A DNA stretch of 64,000 nt from Pseudopedobacter sp036379295 (GTDB taxonomy: Bacteria; Bacteroidota; Bacteroidia; Sphingobacteriales; Sphingobacteriaceae): contig DASVGY010000001.1 in NCBI GenBank assembly GCA_036379295.1, forward strand, positions 1 through 64,000, read 5' to 3'. This document shows, in pieces, positions 18,161 to 28,071 of this stretch; the stretch's first letter is position 1, and each line of letters begins with the position of its first letter. The notes beneath the pieces are model-generated. The model had not been told where the DNA came from, did no database searches, and was given only the letters and a program-made list of their open reading frames with translations. The translations under genes and the position numbers were made by a program.

Positions 18161-18943
18161 ATGGCAATTATTACTTTAACTACCGATTTAGGTTATAAAG
18201 ATTTTTATCAGGCGGCTTTAAAAGGCAGTATATTAAGTACGCTACCGTCTGTTAATATAATTGACATTACCCATGAAATTGAAGCTTTTAATATTTCAAA
18301 AGCGGCATTTTTATTAAAAAACTGCTATCACTATTTCCCAAAAAACACCGTACATTTAATCGGGATTGATACCGTTTACAGCGCCTCTACAAAGTATTTG
18401 GCTGTAAAATATCGCGACCACTTTTTTGTTGGATCTGATAACGGCATTTTTTCTTTAATTTTTGAAGAAAACCCTCAGCAGGTAGTTGAAATAAACATTC
18501 TGCAAGATTTAAAATTTTTACATTTTCCTTTGGCTGATATTTTTGTAAAAGCTGCATGCCACTTGGCTTCGGGAGGCGAGCTGCAGGCTATTGGCGAACC
18601 TGTTTTTGAAATTGAGGAAAAAACAAACTTTCACCCTGTTATTGAGAAAGACAGCATAAAAGGAAGCGTAATTTTTATCGATTCGTTTGAAAACGTGATT
18701 ACAAATATTACCAAAGATTTGTTTAACAAGGTGCAGGCGGGGCGAAAATTTAAACTTCATTTTAAACGCGGCGAAAGCATTAATCAACTTTCGTGGCATT
18801 ATGATGAAGTTCCGCAAGGAGATATTTTATGTCTTTTTGGAATATCAGACCATTTAGAAATTGCGATAAACAAAGGAAACGCAAGCGGCTTATTGGGGCT
18901 AAAAGCAAACGATAATATCTTGATAGAATTTAAAAACGATTAA
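18161..18943 (+). CDS. SAM hydroxide adenosyltransferase (DUF62 family)
   Basis: The 260-residue protein belongs to the family that hydrolyses S-adenosylmethionine with hydroxide to adenosine and methionine, related to fluorinases and chlorinases. Visible marks are the N-terminal ITLTTDLGYKDFYQ, the VNIIDITHEI strand, FFVGSDNGIFSL and the C-terminal-domain start GSVIFIDSFENVITNI. There is no signal peptide. Its position opposite phoH is a pairing I recall from other Bacteroidetes. The hydroxide rather than halide role is inferred from family size and a primary-metabolism setting. Confidence 0.88.
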   Translation: MAIITLTTDLGYKDFYQAALKGSILSTLPSVNIIDITHEIEAFNISKAAFLLKNCYHYFPKNTVHLIGIDTVYSASTKYLAVKYRDHFFVGSDNGIFSLIFEENPQQVVEINILQDLKFLHFPLADIFVKAACHLASGGELQAIGEPVFEIEEKTNFHPVIEKDSIKGSVIFIDSFENVITNITKDLFNKVQAGRKFKLHFKRGESINQLSWHYDEVPQGDILCLFGISDHLEIAINKGNASGLLGLKANDNILIEFKND

Positions 18944-19000
18944 GATTTAAGCGTGTTAAAAGGCTAAAGAGCTTTAGATAAATTAAATACTTTATGCAAA

Positions 19001-19510
19001 ATGAGATTATTAGTCATTACCTTATTTACCATACTTAGCTTAAAGGCATTCAGTTTTCAAAACTCGGATAGCCTTGCCTACCAATTACAGCGGAATAAAA
19101 TAAACAACATGCTAGATGACCGTGTAAAAAAGTTTGGGCAGTTTACCGAGAGTTTAAATAGCAAAACCGGCATTTTTGGACTTAAAACCAAAAAAGACAT
19201 GCAAAAAAGCATGGATATTTTGTCTCAAATTATTGAAACGGACAATTCTATTTTAAAAGAAACAAAAACTTTGCTTGATTTTAAAACCTACCAACAAGAA
19301 AAAGTGGTATCGCAATCTCAAGAATCTGAGCACAGAAATATAGCTTATATGCGAACAATTAATAAGCTGCAAACGCAAAATGAATCTTTAACAAAAGATA
19401 CTCAGGAGCTTAAACACAGCAAAAAATTTTACCAATTGGTGTCTTTTGCTTTGGCCTTAGCTATCATCAGCTTTGCTCTGTTTGTATTCCGTAAAATTTC
19501 TACCAAATAA
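19001..19510 (+). CDS. Membrane-anchored coiled-coil protein, hypothetical
   Basis: The 169-residue protein is not recognised. It has a signal peptide (MRLLVITLFTILSLKAFSFQ), a long helical region rich in Lys, Gln and Glu (about 25-140) likely to form coiled coil, and one C-terminal membrane segment (LVSFALALAIISFALFVF) followed by a short basic tail. This topology puts the coil in the periplasm. It lies 57 bases after the SAM hydroxide adenosyltransferase gene and 83 before an ABC exporter on the same strand, with a promoter box in the second gap. No function is proposed. Confidence 0.7.
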   Translation: MRLLVITLFTILSLKAFSFQNSDSLAYQLQRNKINNMLDDRVKKFGQFTESLNSKTGIFGLKTKKDMQKSMDILSQIIETDNSILKETKTLLDFKTYQQEKVVSQSQESEHRNIAYMRTINKLQTQNESLTKDTQELKHSKKFYQLVSFALALAIISFALFVFRKISTK

Positions 19511-19533
19511 GGGTTTTAACAAAAATTATATAT

Positions 19534-19541
19534 TAGTTTTG
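19534..19541 (+). promoter_or_regulatory. Candidate -7 box for the ABC exporter gene
   Basis: TAGTTTTG is a full match to TAnnTTTG and lies 53 bases before the ABC exporter start. The transcribed leader would contain a short hairpin, cggaaa-aatcac-tttccg. A -33 TTG is not clear. Confidence 0.45.
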
Positions 19542-19593
19542 CGCCGATTGTTAGCGGAAAAATCACTTTCCGGGTTTACAAAACACCCTATAA

Positions 19594-21423
19594 ATGGCCA
19601 GAAACGGATTAAATAGCAGTTCCACTCCTGCTCAGGAGTTTACAAAATCAAAAATCAACAAAGAAAATCTGAAGAAAATAAGCGCTTTAATAGCCTACCT
19701 AAAACCCTACAAAGGTAAATTTGCCATAGGTATGGTTTTTTTGTTGCTATCAAGCGTTGTTGGCTTGGTTTTTCCGGCAATAATACAAGTAATGGTAGAT
19801 GTTGCTACCAATAAAAATCCAAAATACGGACTCCCAAATTCAATCAATGATATCGGCTTGATTGCCTTCGGGATTTTATTTATCCAGGCTTTTGTTTCTT
19901 TTTTTAGGATCAGGCTTTTTGTTGAGGTTGCAGAGAAAGCCTTGGCAGATATCAGAAGAGACACCTATTTCAGGATGATTACCCTGCCAATGAATTTTTT
20001 CGCAAACAGAAGAGTTGGCGAGTTAAACAGTAGAATATCGGCAGATTTATCGCAAATTCAGGATACTTTAACCACTACCCTTGCGGAAATGATACGTCAA
20101 ATTATTTTGTTGACAGGTGGCATCGGAATATTAATCTACGTTTCTGGTAAACTAACTTTATTTCTACTGTGTATTTTGCCAGTGATTGTTGTTGCCGGCG
20201 TTTTTTTTGGAAAAGCCCTCCGAAAAATATCTAAAAGTGCGCAGGATAAATTAGCAGAATCAAATACAATTGTTGAAGAAACTTTACAAGGAATAGCGAA
20301 TGTGAAAGCATTTGTAAACGAAGCTTACGAAGCCGCCAGATATGATAAAAGCCTTCGCCAGGTAGTTAAAATTGCCGTAAGGGGCGCTAATTACCGCGGA
20401 ATGTTTGCCTCTTTCATCGTTTTTTGCTTGTTTGGAGCCATTATGGGTGTTCTTTGGTACGGCACTTTTTTAGTTAAACAAGGTGATTTATCGGTTGGCG
20501 ACCTGCTCGCTTATGTTTTTTACTCTTTTTTTGTGGGCGCAGCAATGGGTAGTTTTCCTGAGTTGTACGCTAACGTACAGAAAGCAATTGGCGCATCGGA
20601 AAGGGTATTGGAAATTTTAGATGAGGAACATGAACCCATTTCAATAGACCATAATGATAATCAGATTAAATATACCTTAAAAGGCGATGTTAGTTTTAAA
20701 AACGCAGCTTTTTCTTACCCATCTCGACCTGATATTACCGTACTAAATGGGGTTTCATTTGAGGCAAAAGCGGGAGAGAAAACAGCTATCGTTGGCCCAT
20801 CTGGCGCTGGAAAATCTACCATAGCAAGTTTGATTTTAAAGTTTTACAGTTTGCAAACCGGCGATATTACCTTCGATGGAAAATCAATTAACGATTTGGC
20901 AGTTACCGATATTAGAGCACAGGTGGCAATTGTACCTCAGGATGTAATTTTGTTTGGAGGAACAATTAAAGAGAATATTGCTTATGGCAAACTTGGCGCA
21001 AGCGATACTGAGATTATTGAAGCTGCTAAAAAGGCAAATGCGCACCAGTTTATTTCGGGATTTCCGGAAGGTTATGATACGGTGGTAGGAGAACGCGGTG
21101 TTAAATTATCTGGCGGACAAAGGCAGCGGATTGCGATTGCGAGAGCTTTATTGAAAGATCCGGCTATCTTAATTTTAGATGAAGCAACGTCTTCTTTAGA
21201 TTCTGAATCGGAAAAACTGGTACAAGAAGCTTTAGAAATATTAATGAAAAACAGAACCTCCATCATCATCGCTCATCGACTTTCAACGATTAGGGAAGCG
21301 AATAAAATTGTTGTTTTGGACCGCGGCCAAATTGTGGAAAGCGGAACGCATAAAGAACTATCTCAGTTAGAGGACGGTTTGTATAAAAGATTGAGCACCT
21401 TACAATTTGAGTACGCTTCTTAG
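19594..21423 (+). CDS. ABC exporter, fused membrane and ATPase domains (MsbA/lipid-exporter type)
   Basis: The 609-residue half-transporter has a six-helix type I exporter domain (about 35-330) and a C-terminal ATPase domain: Walker A GPSGAGKST near 406, Q-loop VAIVPQDVILFGG, signature LSGGQRQRIAIARALL near 503, Walker B ILILDEATSSLD and the switch His in IIAHRLSTI. It would work as a homodimer in the inner membrane. The family includes MsbA, which flips lipid A core; substrate cannot be told from sequence, and multidrug export is the other option. It has its own candidate promoter. Confidence 0.92.
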   Translation: MARNGLNSSSTPAQEFTKSKINKENLKKISALIAYLKPYKGKFAIGMVFLLLSSVVGLVFPAIIQVMVDVATNKNPKYGLPNSINDIGLIAFGILFIQAFVSFFRIRLFVEVAEKALADIRRDTYFRMITLPMNFFANRRVGELNSRISADLSQIQDTLTTTLAEMIRQIILLTGGIGILIYVSGKLTLFLLCILPVIVVAGVFFGKALRKISKSAQDKLAESNTIVEETLQGIANVKAFVNEAYEAARYDKSLRQVVKIAVRGANYRGMFASFIVFCLFGAIMGVLWYGTFLVKQGDLSVGDLLAYVFYSFFVGAAMGSFPELYANVQKAIGASERVLEILDEEHEPISIDHNDNQIKYTLKGDVSFKNAAFSYPSRPDITVLNGVSFEAKAGEKTAIVGPSGAGKSTIASLILKFYSLQTGDITFDGKSINDLAVTDIRAQVAIVPQDVILFGGTIKENIAYGKLGASDTEIIEAAKKANAHQFISGFPEGYDTVVGERGVKLSGGQRQRIAIARALLKDPAILILDEATSSLDSESEKLVQEALEILMKNRTSIIIAHRLSTIREANKIVVLDRGQIVESGTHKELSQLEDGLYKRLSTLQFEYAS

Positions 21424-21508
21424 CTAAGTCAAGAATCGACAATTGGAAAGTAAAAAGTTGAGCGTAAAAAAAATAAACGATGGAAAGCAGAAATTTTAAC
21501 CCATCGAT

Positions 21509-21516
21509 TATGTTTG
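21509..21516 (+). promoter_or_regulatory. Candidate -7 box for the beta-CASP nuclease gene
   Basis: TATGTTTG matches TAnnTTTG fully and lies 32 bases before the ATG at 21548. A TTTT-rich stretch stands at the -33 distance but without a clear TTG. Confidence 0.5.
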
Positions 21517-21547
21517 GTTTATCATTAAAATTACAACGCTAAGTTAA

Positions 21548-22951
21548 ATGAAGTTGACCGTTTGGGGTGCCGCGGAGCAAGTTACGGGTAGTATGCATTT
21601 GCTAGAAACAAACGGGTTTCGCATCCTTATAGATTGTGGTTTAAACTATGAGGGCGGCGTTGATTTAGCGGAGAACGAAAATTTTCCGTTTGCACCAGCG
21701 GATATTGACCTTGTGGTGTTAACCCACGCCCACATCGATCATAGCGGAAACATCCCTACCCTAATTAAAAATGGTTTTGGAGGTCAGATTTTATGTACGC
21801 ACCCAACCGCAGATTTAACGCAGCTATTACTTTCTGATTCTGTAAACATCTTTCTGCGCAAACAACAGGATAAAAAACGAAGTAGAGGAAAGTTTAAAAA
21901 GAACCGATTTGTTAACAACAAACAACCGCTTTACCTACAAAAACATGTTAACGATACCGCGGACAGAACCGTGGCTATAGCAATTAACAAACCCTTCAAA
22001 ATCAATCAAAACATCACGCTAAGGCTGATACCAACCGGACACTTGCTGGGAGCCGCAGCTGCTCATTTTACGATAAATGAAAATGGTGTAGAGAAAACCA
22101 TAGCTTTTACCGGCGATATCGGGAGAAAAAATTATCCGGTTTTAACAGACCCTGCTTTTTTGCCAGAAACCAACTATTTAATTTGCGAATCTACTTATGG
22201 AGGGCGTTTCCATTCCACAACCGCTACCTTACAACAAACTTTAATCAACGTAATTACCGAGGCATGTATTGCGCAACCTGGGCGTTTAATTATACCCGCT
22301 TTTAGTGTTGGAAGAACGCAGTCATTGGTTTTTTCTTTAAATAATATTTTTTCAAGCGGCTTACTTCCACCAATCCCGGTTTTTGTAGATAGCCCGATGG
22401 CGAGTATGGCAACCGAAATTTATCGTAAGCATCATCAATATGTAAGTGATGAGGCTAAATCTTTTTACAAACAATATGGGAACGAGTATGATTTCGAAAA
22501 CCTTAGCTACGTAAAAGCGCTTAAGCAAAGTAATGAGATTGCTAACCATTTTGAAGCTTGTATTATCATTTCTTCTGCCGGTATGCTTGAGGGCGGAAGA
22601 ATTCAGGATCATATTTTTAAAAATATTGAGAATTATTATGCCACCTTATTTTTTATCGGGTATTGCGCTAAAGGAACTTTAGGCAATAGATTACTACGTG
22701 GCGATTCTTTTGTAAACATTAAGGGTAAAGAGCTTACTGTTATGGCAACCATCAAAAAAACTGATTTATTGAGCGGCCACGGCGACCATGCAGATATTAT
22801 GGAGTACATTTCTAAAATCCCAAACCACTCTTTAAAAAGGGTGTTTTTAGTTCATGGCGAACCAGAAAGTATGGAAGCGCTTAAAGTAAATCTAGAACTT
22901 AATAAACTTGAGGTAACTATTCCAAAAAAGGGTGTTAGCTTTGAACTTTAG
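21548..22951 (+). CDS. Metallo-beta-lactamase/beta-CASP RNA-processing exonuclease-like protein
   Basis: The 467-residue protein shows the metallo-beta-lactamase motif VLTHAHIDHSGNIP (H60, H62, D64, H65), a beta-CASP insert containing FVDSPMASMATEIYRKHH and IISSAGMLEGGRI, and the C-terminal RMMBL part LLSGHGDHADIMEYI and FLVHGEPESMEALK. This is the architecture of the CPSF73-like bacterial proteins that act as RNA endo/exonucleases in the cytoplasm. The RNA target is unknown. It has its own promoter box and is convergent with the PorP/SprF gene. Confidence 0.92.
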   Translation: MKLTVWGAAEQVTGSMHLLETNGFRILIDCGLNYEGGVDLAENENFPFAPADIDLVVLTHAHIDHSGNIPTLIKNGFGGQILCTHPTADLTQLLLSDSVNIFLRKQQDKKRSRGKFKKNRFVNNKQPLYLQKHVNDTADRTVAIAINKPFKINQNITLRLIPTGHLLGAAAAHFTINENGVEKTIAFTGDIGRKNYPVLTDPAFLPETNYLICESTYGGRFHSTTATLQQTLINVITEACIAQPGRLIIPAFSVGRTQSLVFSLNNIFSSGLLPPIPVFVDSPMASMATEIYRKHHQYVSDEAKSFYKQYGNEYDFENLSYVKALKQSNEIANHFEACIIISSAGMLEGGRIQDHIFKNIENYYATLFFIGYCAKGTLGNRLLRGDSFVNIKGKELTVMATIKKTDLLSGHGDHADIMEYISKIPNHSLKRVFLVHGEPESMEALKVNLELNKLEVTIPKKGVSFEL

Positions 22952-23021
22952 TGGAGTTGTTTTTAAAGCTAAGCTTACATTTCTGAAAAGTTGGCTGATA
23001 CTTACTACAAACCGGCTATCC

Positions 23022-23981
23022 TTAAAACTTAAGCCCCAAAACAAACTCGTGTGAACCCGAATTAATCGTTTTTATTGGCGATATATTACTGTCATAGGCG
23101 TAACCCACCGCTAACATTTTATTTACAGTAAAACCCGTAAACACAGAAAAAGCATCTTTTTTGCGGAACGAGCCACCCAACCAAAAGTTATTTCTGAAAG
23201 ATATTTTAAGGTTTAAATCATAGCTTACCGGAAAAGGAGCTACATATTTAGCCATAACAGAGGGGCAAAAAGAAATATCCTCGCCAACAAAAAATCGGTA
23301 ACCCCCTGTCAAAAAGTAATGCGAAACCTCGGCGCTTTTATCTGAAATATCATTAAAACTAAGCTTCTGCTTAATTACCTGTTGCATTGAACCGCCCAGA
23401 AAGAATTGAGACGCATAAAGGTAGAAGCCCAGGTTTAAATCTGGTGTCCAATTGATGGTTTCGCCATTGGTGACCACCGGATCGTTTGGGTCTTCAAAAA
23501 CAAGTTTGCTACTATTTAAATCAATTCGACTTACGCCGCCGGATACTCCAAAAGAGAGGTTCGCTATATCGCCCAGCATCAGATGATAAGCATAATTTAA
23601 GTTGGCCGTTGTACGGTTTATTGGCCCTGTTTTATCATTTATAAAACTTAAGCCCAGGGCATGGTGATTATCGGAAGATAGGTATGAGTCCTTATCAGTC
23701 CGGGTGTATGGTTCTTCTACTCCAAAATCTGCTGAGCCAGCCGTTAAAAGGCTGCCGTCAAGATTCAGAGGTGTGCTAACTGTGAGATAAGTAGTTTTTG
23801 GAGCGTCGTTAATCCCAACCCACTGGTTACGAAACCCCATTTTAACGTTCACATTTTTATACATACCGGTAGCAGCCGGATTAATAATTGCCATATTTTG
23901 CAAATACTGTGTATAATAGGGCCTTTGTTGCCCAAAACTGAACTCCGCAAATAACAAGAAAAGTAACAATAATCTTTTCAT
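23022..23981 (-). CDS. PorP/SprF family type IX secretion outer-membrane protein
   Basis: The 319-residue protein starts with a signal peptide ending FSFGQQ, then the family's signature YYTQYLQNMAIINPAATG and GFRNQWVGINDAPKT. The rest is a beta-barrel pattern ending in HEFVLGLKF. PorP/SprF-like proteins sit in the outer membrane and, in known type IX secretion work, are paired with a large surface protein carrying a type B C-terminal domain. That partner is directly upstream, three bases away on the same strand. Members of this family are often multi-copy, so this is not necessarily the core PorP. Confidence 0.92.
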   Translation of the reverse strand: MKRLLLLFLLFAEFSFGQQRPYYTQYLQNMAIINPAATGMYKNVNVKMGFRNQWVGINDAPKTTYLTVSTPLNLDGSLLTAGSADFGVEEPYTRTDKDSYLSSDNHHALGLSFINDKTGPINRTTANLNYAYHLMLGDIANLSFGVSGGVSRIDLNSSKLVFEDPNDPVVTNGETINWTPDLNLGFYLYASQFFLGGSMQQVIKQKLSFNDISDKSAEVSHYFLTGGYRFFVGEDISFCPSVMAKYVAPFPVSYDLNLKISFRNNFWLGGSFRKKDAFSVFTGFTVNKMLAVGYAYDSNISPIKTINSGSHEFVLGLKF

Positions 23982-23984
23982 CGT

Positions 23985-26900
23985 TTATCTAAGCAAAGTT
24001 ACAGACCCAGTGTACCTATTGCGCCCGTTATTTGGCTCAATGATATAATAGTAAACTCCTACCGGCACTTCCTGATTATGATATTTGCCATCCCACGGCG
24101 TATTGTACTGGTTGGCATAAAATACCTGCTGCCCGGCCCTGTTGAAAATTCGGATGCTTGCTTTTACAAACGTTTCCAGGTATTTGATAGACCAAAAGTC
24201 GTTAACCCCATCCCCATTTGGCGAAAAAACATTCGGAATCATTGGATCATTATGTACCGTTACGTTAACTTCTTTTGCAACCAAACAACCCTCTTTTGAG
24301 GTCACCGTAAGGGTATATTTAGTAGTTTCAGCTGGGGAGGCAATAGGATTGGCGATACTATCGTTACTTAAACCAGTTGAAGGCACCCACTTATATTTAA
24401 GGATATTTCCAGTAACTTTTGCTTTAATTTGCTTTTCGCCGGCTAACAAGATATCTATGTCTCCACCGGTTTCTATTGTTGGGATATCAACCACCTGAAT
24501 TGTATTGGTGATGACTTGCTGACATCCCTTTTCTGAAGTAAAAGTATAAGTGACAAGGTGGCTGCCCACGCCGGCTACAGCCGGGTCAAAATAATTGTTT
24601 ATTACTCCATCGCCCTTTAGTTTTGATGTCCCTTTTATCCCTGTTAGTTCTTTAGCGGCCACTAACAAAAATTTTGGCGCATTGATACATACTGGGTCAA
24701 CGTTGTTGAATGCAAGTTCTGGACTACCTAAAACCGTTATCGTAACTGGTGCCGATTCCTGAAAACAGGATTCGCCAGAGTAAGCTCTAAAAATTACCTG
24801 GTAATTTTGAGCTACGGCCGATTTGGGGTATTTATGACTATAAATTTTGTTAAACTCAGGAGAATTATCAGTGTAAATAACAGGGTTGCCGCCAAGCTTA
24901 TTTTCAAAAATTATCTCTAGCTTAACAATATTTCCAAACACAATTTTAGAGGTGTTCTTAAAATTTACTTCGGTGTTGCTGCATAAATTGTTTTGATCTA
25001 AAACCTCGAAACTTACCGACGGATTTGACCCACTAATTTTAATGGTCTTGGTCAAGGTTGTTACACATCCCTCGGTAGAAACCACACTCACTTTCACGGT
25101 ATAAATTCCTGTGCTTAAATATTTGTGTTTAGCGATTTGCTTGCTTTGTTCTGCCACATCTATACTACCATCACCAAAATCCCATAGCCAAGAAAGTACA
25201 TTGCCGCTTTTTACGATGCCGGTAAATGTGACTAAATCGTTGATACAAGAACCGGGATCTAAAAAATCTATTGAAGGAGGATCTGTCACTTTAATTGTTT
25301 TCTCGATTGTTTGTGAGCATCCAATTTTAGAGGTTATTGTTAAACGTACGTTGTAGTTACCGCTTTTGGTAAATACATGACCGGGATCTTTTTCGGTTGA
25401 GGCAGATTGGTCCCCAAAATCCCACAACCAACTGGTAATTCCGCCATCAGTAGAACTACTCTGATCTTGAAAAACGACCGTTGTATTGGTGCATAAAGGC
25501 GTATTAATTTCGAAAGCAGGCAACAATGGTTGAATGACTTCGATTTCTTGTTCAGTAACGCTTGAGCTGCAGCCTACCTTATTTTCTACGGTTAGTTTAA
25601 CTTTATACTTTCCTAAATTTGCATAAATATGCGATGGATTTTGTTCAGAAGATGTTTTCCCATCGCCAAAATCCCATAACCAAGAGCTAATTGGCATAGT
25701 GTTTTGCTGGTTTATAAAGCTAAAGGCGGCCGCTTTGGTGATACAAACTTTTAAAGGCGCCGTAAAGGCTGCAACCGGTAAATCACTAACTTCAAAAGTG
25801 AAATTTATTTTTTCCTCATCTATCGTTGAACACACGTTAGCAGCAGCAGGCAAACTACTGGTGATCACAATATTTTTTGTTCCGGCAGTATTAAAACTTT
25901 TATTAGCTGGGAGCTTAAACTGATATAACAATTTTTTGTTTACAGTAACAGCGCTATAAGCTGGCTGATCTTGAACTACTGGGTTCGAATTGGCATCCAG
26001 CTGCCAAACCAACTTTGTAGGAATATAGGGTAAAAGCAATTTAAAATCATAAGGTTGGTTGAGGCAGGCAACATCAACAACTTCGTTTGTGCCATATTTA
26101 ACAGCGTTTACGATGGTTGTTGCAGCCAGGCTGGTACCGGCGGAGTAGGCGTAAGATTCTACCGGCCCAAAACCGTAAGCCATTGCGTTAAAGCCCGTAT
26201 CTGCCGCAAGGCTAAAGTTAGCGCCTAAACTTGTTAAATTAATTTGAGCATAAGCGTAGCTATCACCATTTGATGGTAAAGGAAAAAAAGAGCTACTAAA
26301 ATTTACGTTGTTAATGCTAAAGCTACCCACTTTTGCAGCAGGTATTACTACATTTAAATATTGCTCTGTGATGGCTAATTTTGAAGAGGAATAAAGTGTT
26401 ATTTTTTTGATACTATATTCCAAAGGGTTTAAAATTACCATGTCCGGGTCGCCAACAATATTGTCTGCAAACTCGTTTCTGCTATCAGAACAATATTGGC
26501 TAATGGCAAACTGTGCCACCGAAACGGGCTTATCGGCCTGAATTAATGACGGTGAAGTGATAGGAGGCGAGGTGTAGAAGCCGCCGGCGTTAAGTTGCAC
26601 AGTTACTCCGTTAACAGTAACCTTGGTGTTATCTTCAGAAGCTATCACCCTAAAAATGCTTCCGGCATTTCTGTTGTAAAACGGAATCAAAGGAAACGTT
26701 TTACCCCAACTATCAGTAGGATAAAGTTGCTGCATCAATGGATCCAGCGTTTCGTGTTTTAGCAAGAAGATATCACAGGTTGGTGTATTTATCCCAATTC
26801 CGGAGCTGCCCGAAAAAACAGCTATCCTTTTACAGGCAGAGGTAAGCGAATCTACCTCTACCAAAGTGCCAGTAATATCTTGAATGTTTTGGTACTGATA

Positions 26901-27488
26901 AACATCGCCAACGTTGGTCAAGGTTTCGGAAAATGCCGGCTGCGGTACACCATTTATTACCGGTCTAACGTTAATTGTTGTATTGGGCTCAACCGCCACA
27001 ACTTGCAGCTGCGAATGAAAGTTCTGATTGTTTTCTGGAAGTTGCTCATAAGCCATAGCAAAATGCTTTCTTCCTAACGCTTCGTAGGGCAAAACAAGTG
27101 TTGCGGCCGACCTGAAACCGGCGAAAACGTGAGCATACACCACCACTTTAGCTTTTCCTTCGTCCACTTTAACATGTATGCCCTTATTTTTTACAATTTT
27201 AGTTCCTGTGCCAATGAAAGAATTACTCCTCGGCACCAATATTTCTACCACCTGATTGGCCTGTACGGCAAAGGGCATGGAAAAACTACCACATGAGACC
27301 ACACCGCTGGAATTATTTTGCGAGGTGATAAACAAAGACATTGTAGCGAGGTTGGTACCGGAGGGTACATGGTCTGGGAAACAAGCCCAAAATTCTAAGC
27401 CCTCGTTTGAAATCGTTTGAGCAACTATTTTTTGAGAAACAAGTAAAAAACTTACAACTAAAAATATAAGTTTATAAACATGCTTCAT
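23985..27488 (-). CDS. Large PKD-domain surface protein with IgGFc-binding-like N-terminus and T9SS type B sorting domain
   Basis: The 1167-residue protein has a signal peptide (ending KIVAQ), then an N-terminal module of about 380 residues (FWACFPDH, LFITSQN, VFAGFRSAATLVLPYEALG) resembling the IgGFc-binding domain. Three clear PKD repeats follow, each with WLWDFGD, near residues 599, 686 and 769, plus a degenerate fourth near 820-910. The last 85 residues (PNVFSPNGDGVNDFW ... FNRAGQQVFY ... WDGKYHNQEVPVGVYYY) form the type B sorting domain known from gliding-motility-associated proteins. It should be exported by type IX secretion and shown at the surface, probably anchored with the adjacent PorP/SprF protein. 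An adhesin role is inference. Confidence 0.92.
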   Translation of the reverse strand: MKHVYKLIFLVVSFLLVSQKIVAQTISNEGLEFWACFPDHVPSGTNLATMSLFITSQNNSSGVVSCGSFSMPFAVQANQVVEILVPRSNSFIGTGTKIVKNKGIHVKVDEGKAKVVVYAHVFAGFRSAATLVLPYEALGRKHFAMAYEQLPENNQNFHSQLQVVAVEPNTTINVRPVINGVPQPAFSETLTNVGDVYQYQNIQDITGTLVEVDSLTSACKRIAVFSGSSGIGINTPTCDIFLLKHETLDPLMQQLYPTDSWGKTFPLIPFYNRNAGSIFRVIASEDNTKVTVNGVTVQLNAGGFYTSPPITSPSLIQADKPVSVAQFAISQYCSDSRNEFADNIVGDPDMVILNPLEYSIKKITLYSSSKLAITEQYLNVVIPAAKVGSFSINNVNFSSSFFPLPSNGDSYAYAQINLTSLGANFSLAADTGFNAMAYGFGPVESYAYSAGTSLAATTIVNAVKYGTNEVVDVACLNQPYDFKLLLPYIPTKLVWQLDANSNPVVQDQPAYSAVTVNKKLLYQFKLPANKSFNTAGTKNIVITSSLPAAANVCSTIDEEKINFTFEVSDLPVAAFTAPLKVCITKAAAFSFINQQNTMPISSWLWDFGDGKTSSEQNPSHIYANLGKYKVKLTVENKVGCSSSVTEQEIEVIQPLLPAFEINTPLCTNTTVVFQDQSSSTDGGITSWLWDFGDQSASTEKDPGHVFTKSGNYNVRLTITSKIGCSQTIEKTIKVTDPPSIDFLDPGSCINDLVTFTGIVKSGNVLSWLWDFGDGSIDVAEQSKQIAKHKYLSTGIYTVKVSVVSTEGCVTTLTKTIKISGSNPSVSFEVLDQNNLCSNTEVNFKNTSKIVFGNIVKLEIIFENKLGGNPVIYTDNSPEFNKIYSHKYPKSAVAQNYQVIFRAYSGESCFQESAPVTITVLGSPELAFNNVDPVCINAPKFLLVAAKELTGIKGTSKLKGDGVINNYFDPAVAGVGSHLVTYTFTSEKGCQQVITNTIQVVDIPTIETGGDIDILLAGEKQIKAKVTGNILKYKWVPSTGLSNDSIANPIASPAETTKYTLTVTSKEGCLVAKEVNVTVHNDPMIPNVFSPNGDGVNDFWSIKYLETFVKASIRIFNRAGQQVFYANQYNTPWDGKYHNQEVPVGVYYYIIEPNNGRNRYTGSVTLLR

Positions 27489-27614
27489 TTTTTAAAAATA
27501 CCGTTAATTTGATTACGCAAAGTAATAAATATCGAGATTTTTATGTTGGTTTTTGAAAGAATATATTTAAAATATTACGCTAAAAATTGTTAAATCTTTA
27601 ACTCACCCAAAATA

Positions 27615-27956
27615 TCAGGAAGCAAAACTTAAAACATGTTGAGATAAACGTACCGGGCTTAATAAATTTTCGTGTTTTAAGCCGATGGTTAAGTCTAACC
27701 AATCTGCGTTTACAGATTTAATCATTCGTTCTTTTTGCATTCTGGTAAATCTGTTTAAAAGATTAAACCGGGCGGTTGCGGATGCTTCGTTGTTCAATTC
27801 CTCAAAATAAACCAAACGGGTAAGTTGCTGGCTAGCATCAAACATTAAGCTTGGCATTTTCTTATAAAACTCCATGGTTTTTAAAATATCTGCGCTCAAG
27901 CCTACATGCAAGTTATTTCTATTACGGTCAGTTATTATAAATACGTACTTTTTCAT
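27615..27956 (-). CDS. GIY-YIG-fold protein with lost catalytic residues
   Basis: From the ATG at 27956 the product has 113 residues: KKYVFIITDRNRNNLHVGLS resembles the GIY-YIG core, and the later LVYFEELNNEASATAR and MIKSVNADWLDL match the usual VYYEEF...A.AREK and I...NP.W.DL of the single-domain (YhbQ/UPF0213-like) nucleases. The catalytic Arg after the second strand is replaced (T27 in ILKTM) and the catalytic Glu position holds Phe (F64 in TARFN), so it is probably not a nuclease. An upstream ATG at 27995 would add 13 residues without family match. It is divergent from the LexA-like repressor gene, which may regulate it. Confidence 0.75.
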   Translation of the reverse strand: MKKYVFIITDRNRNNLHVGLSADILKTMEFYKKMPSLMFDASQQLTRLVYFEELNNEASATARFNLLNRFTRMQKERMIKSVNADWLDLTIGLKHENLLSPVRLSQHVLSFAS

Positions 27957-28071
27957 TTTACAATTTTTGCTGTTTTGGTTAAGTAATGAGCTCATATATA
28001 ACGGTTAAAAAACTGAATTAAAATTCTTTTTCAGTTTCGAAAATTAATTACTAATTTTATTGGCATAAAAA

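Noticed and set aside
24985..25720. Periodic similarity suggesting a DNA repeat array
   Set aside because: The periodicity comes from three PKD domains (WLWDFGD) in the protein, diverged at DNA level; it is neither a CRISPR array nor a tandem DNA repeat.
25981..26000. A gggttcgaa sequence resembling a tRNA T-arm
   Set aside because: It sits inside the PKD-protein gene with no cloverleaf around it. No tRNA was found anywhere in the window.
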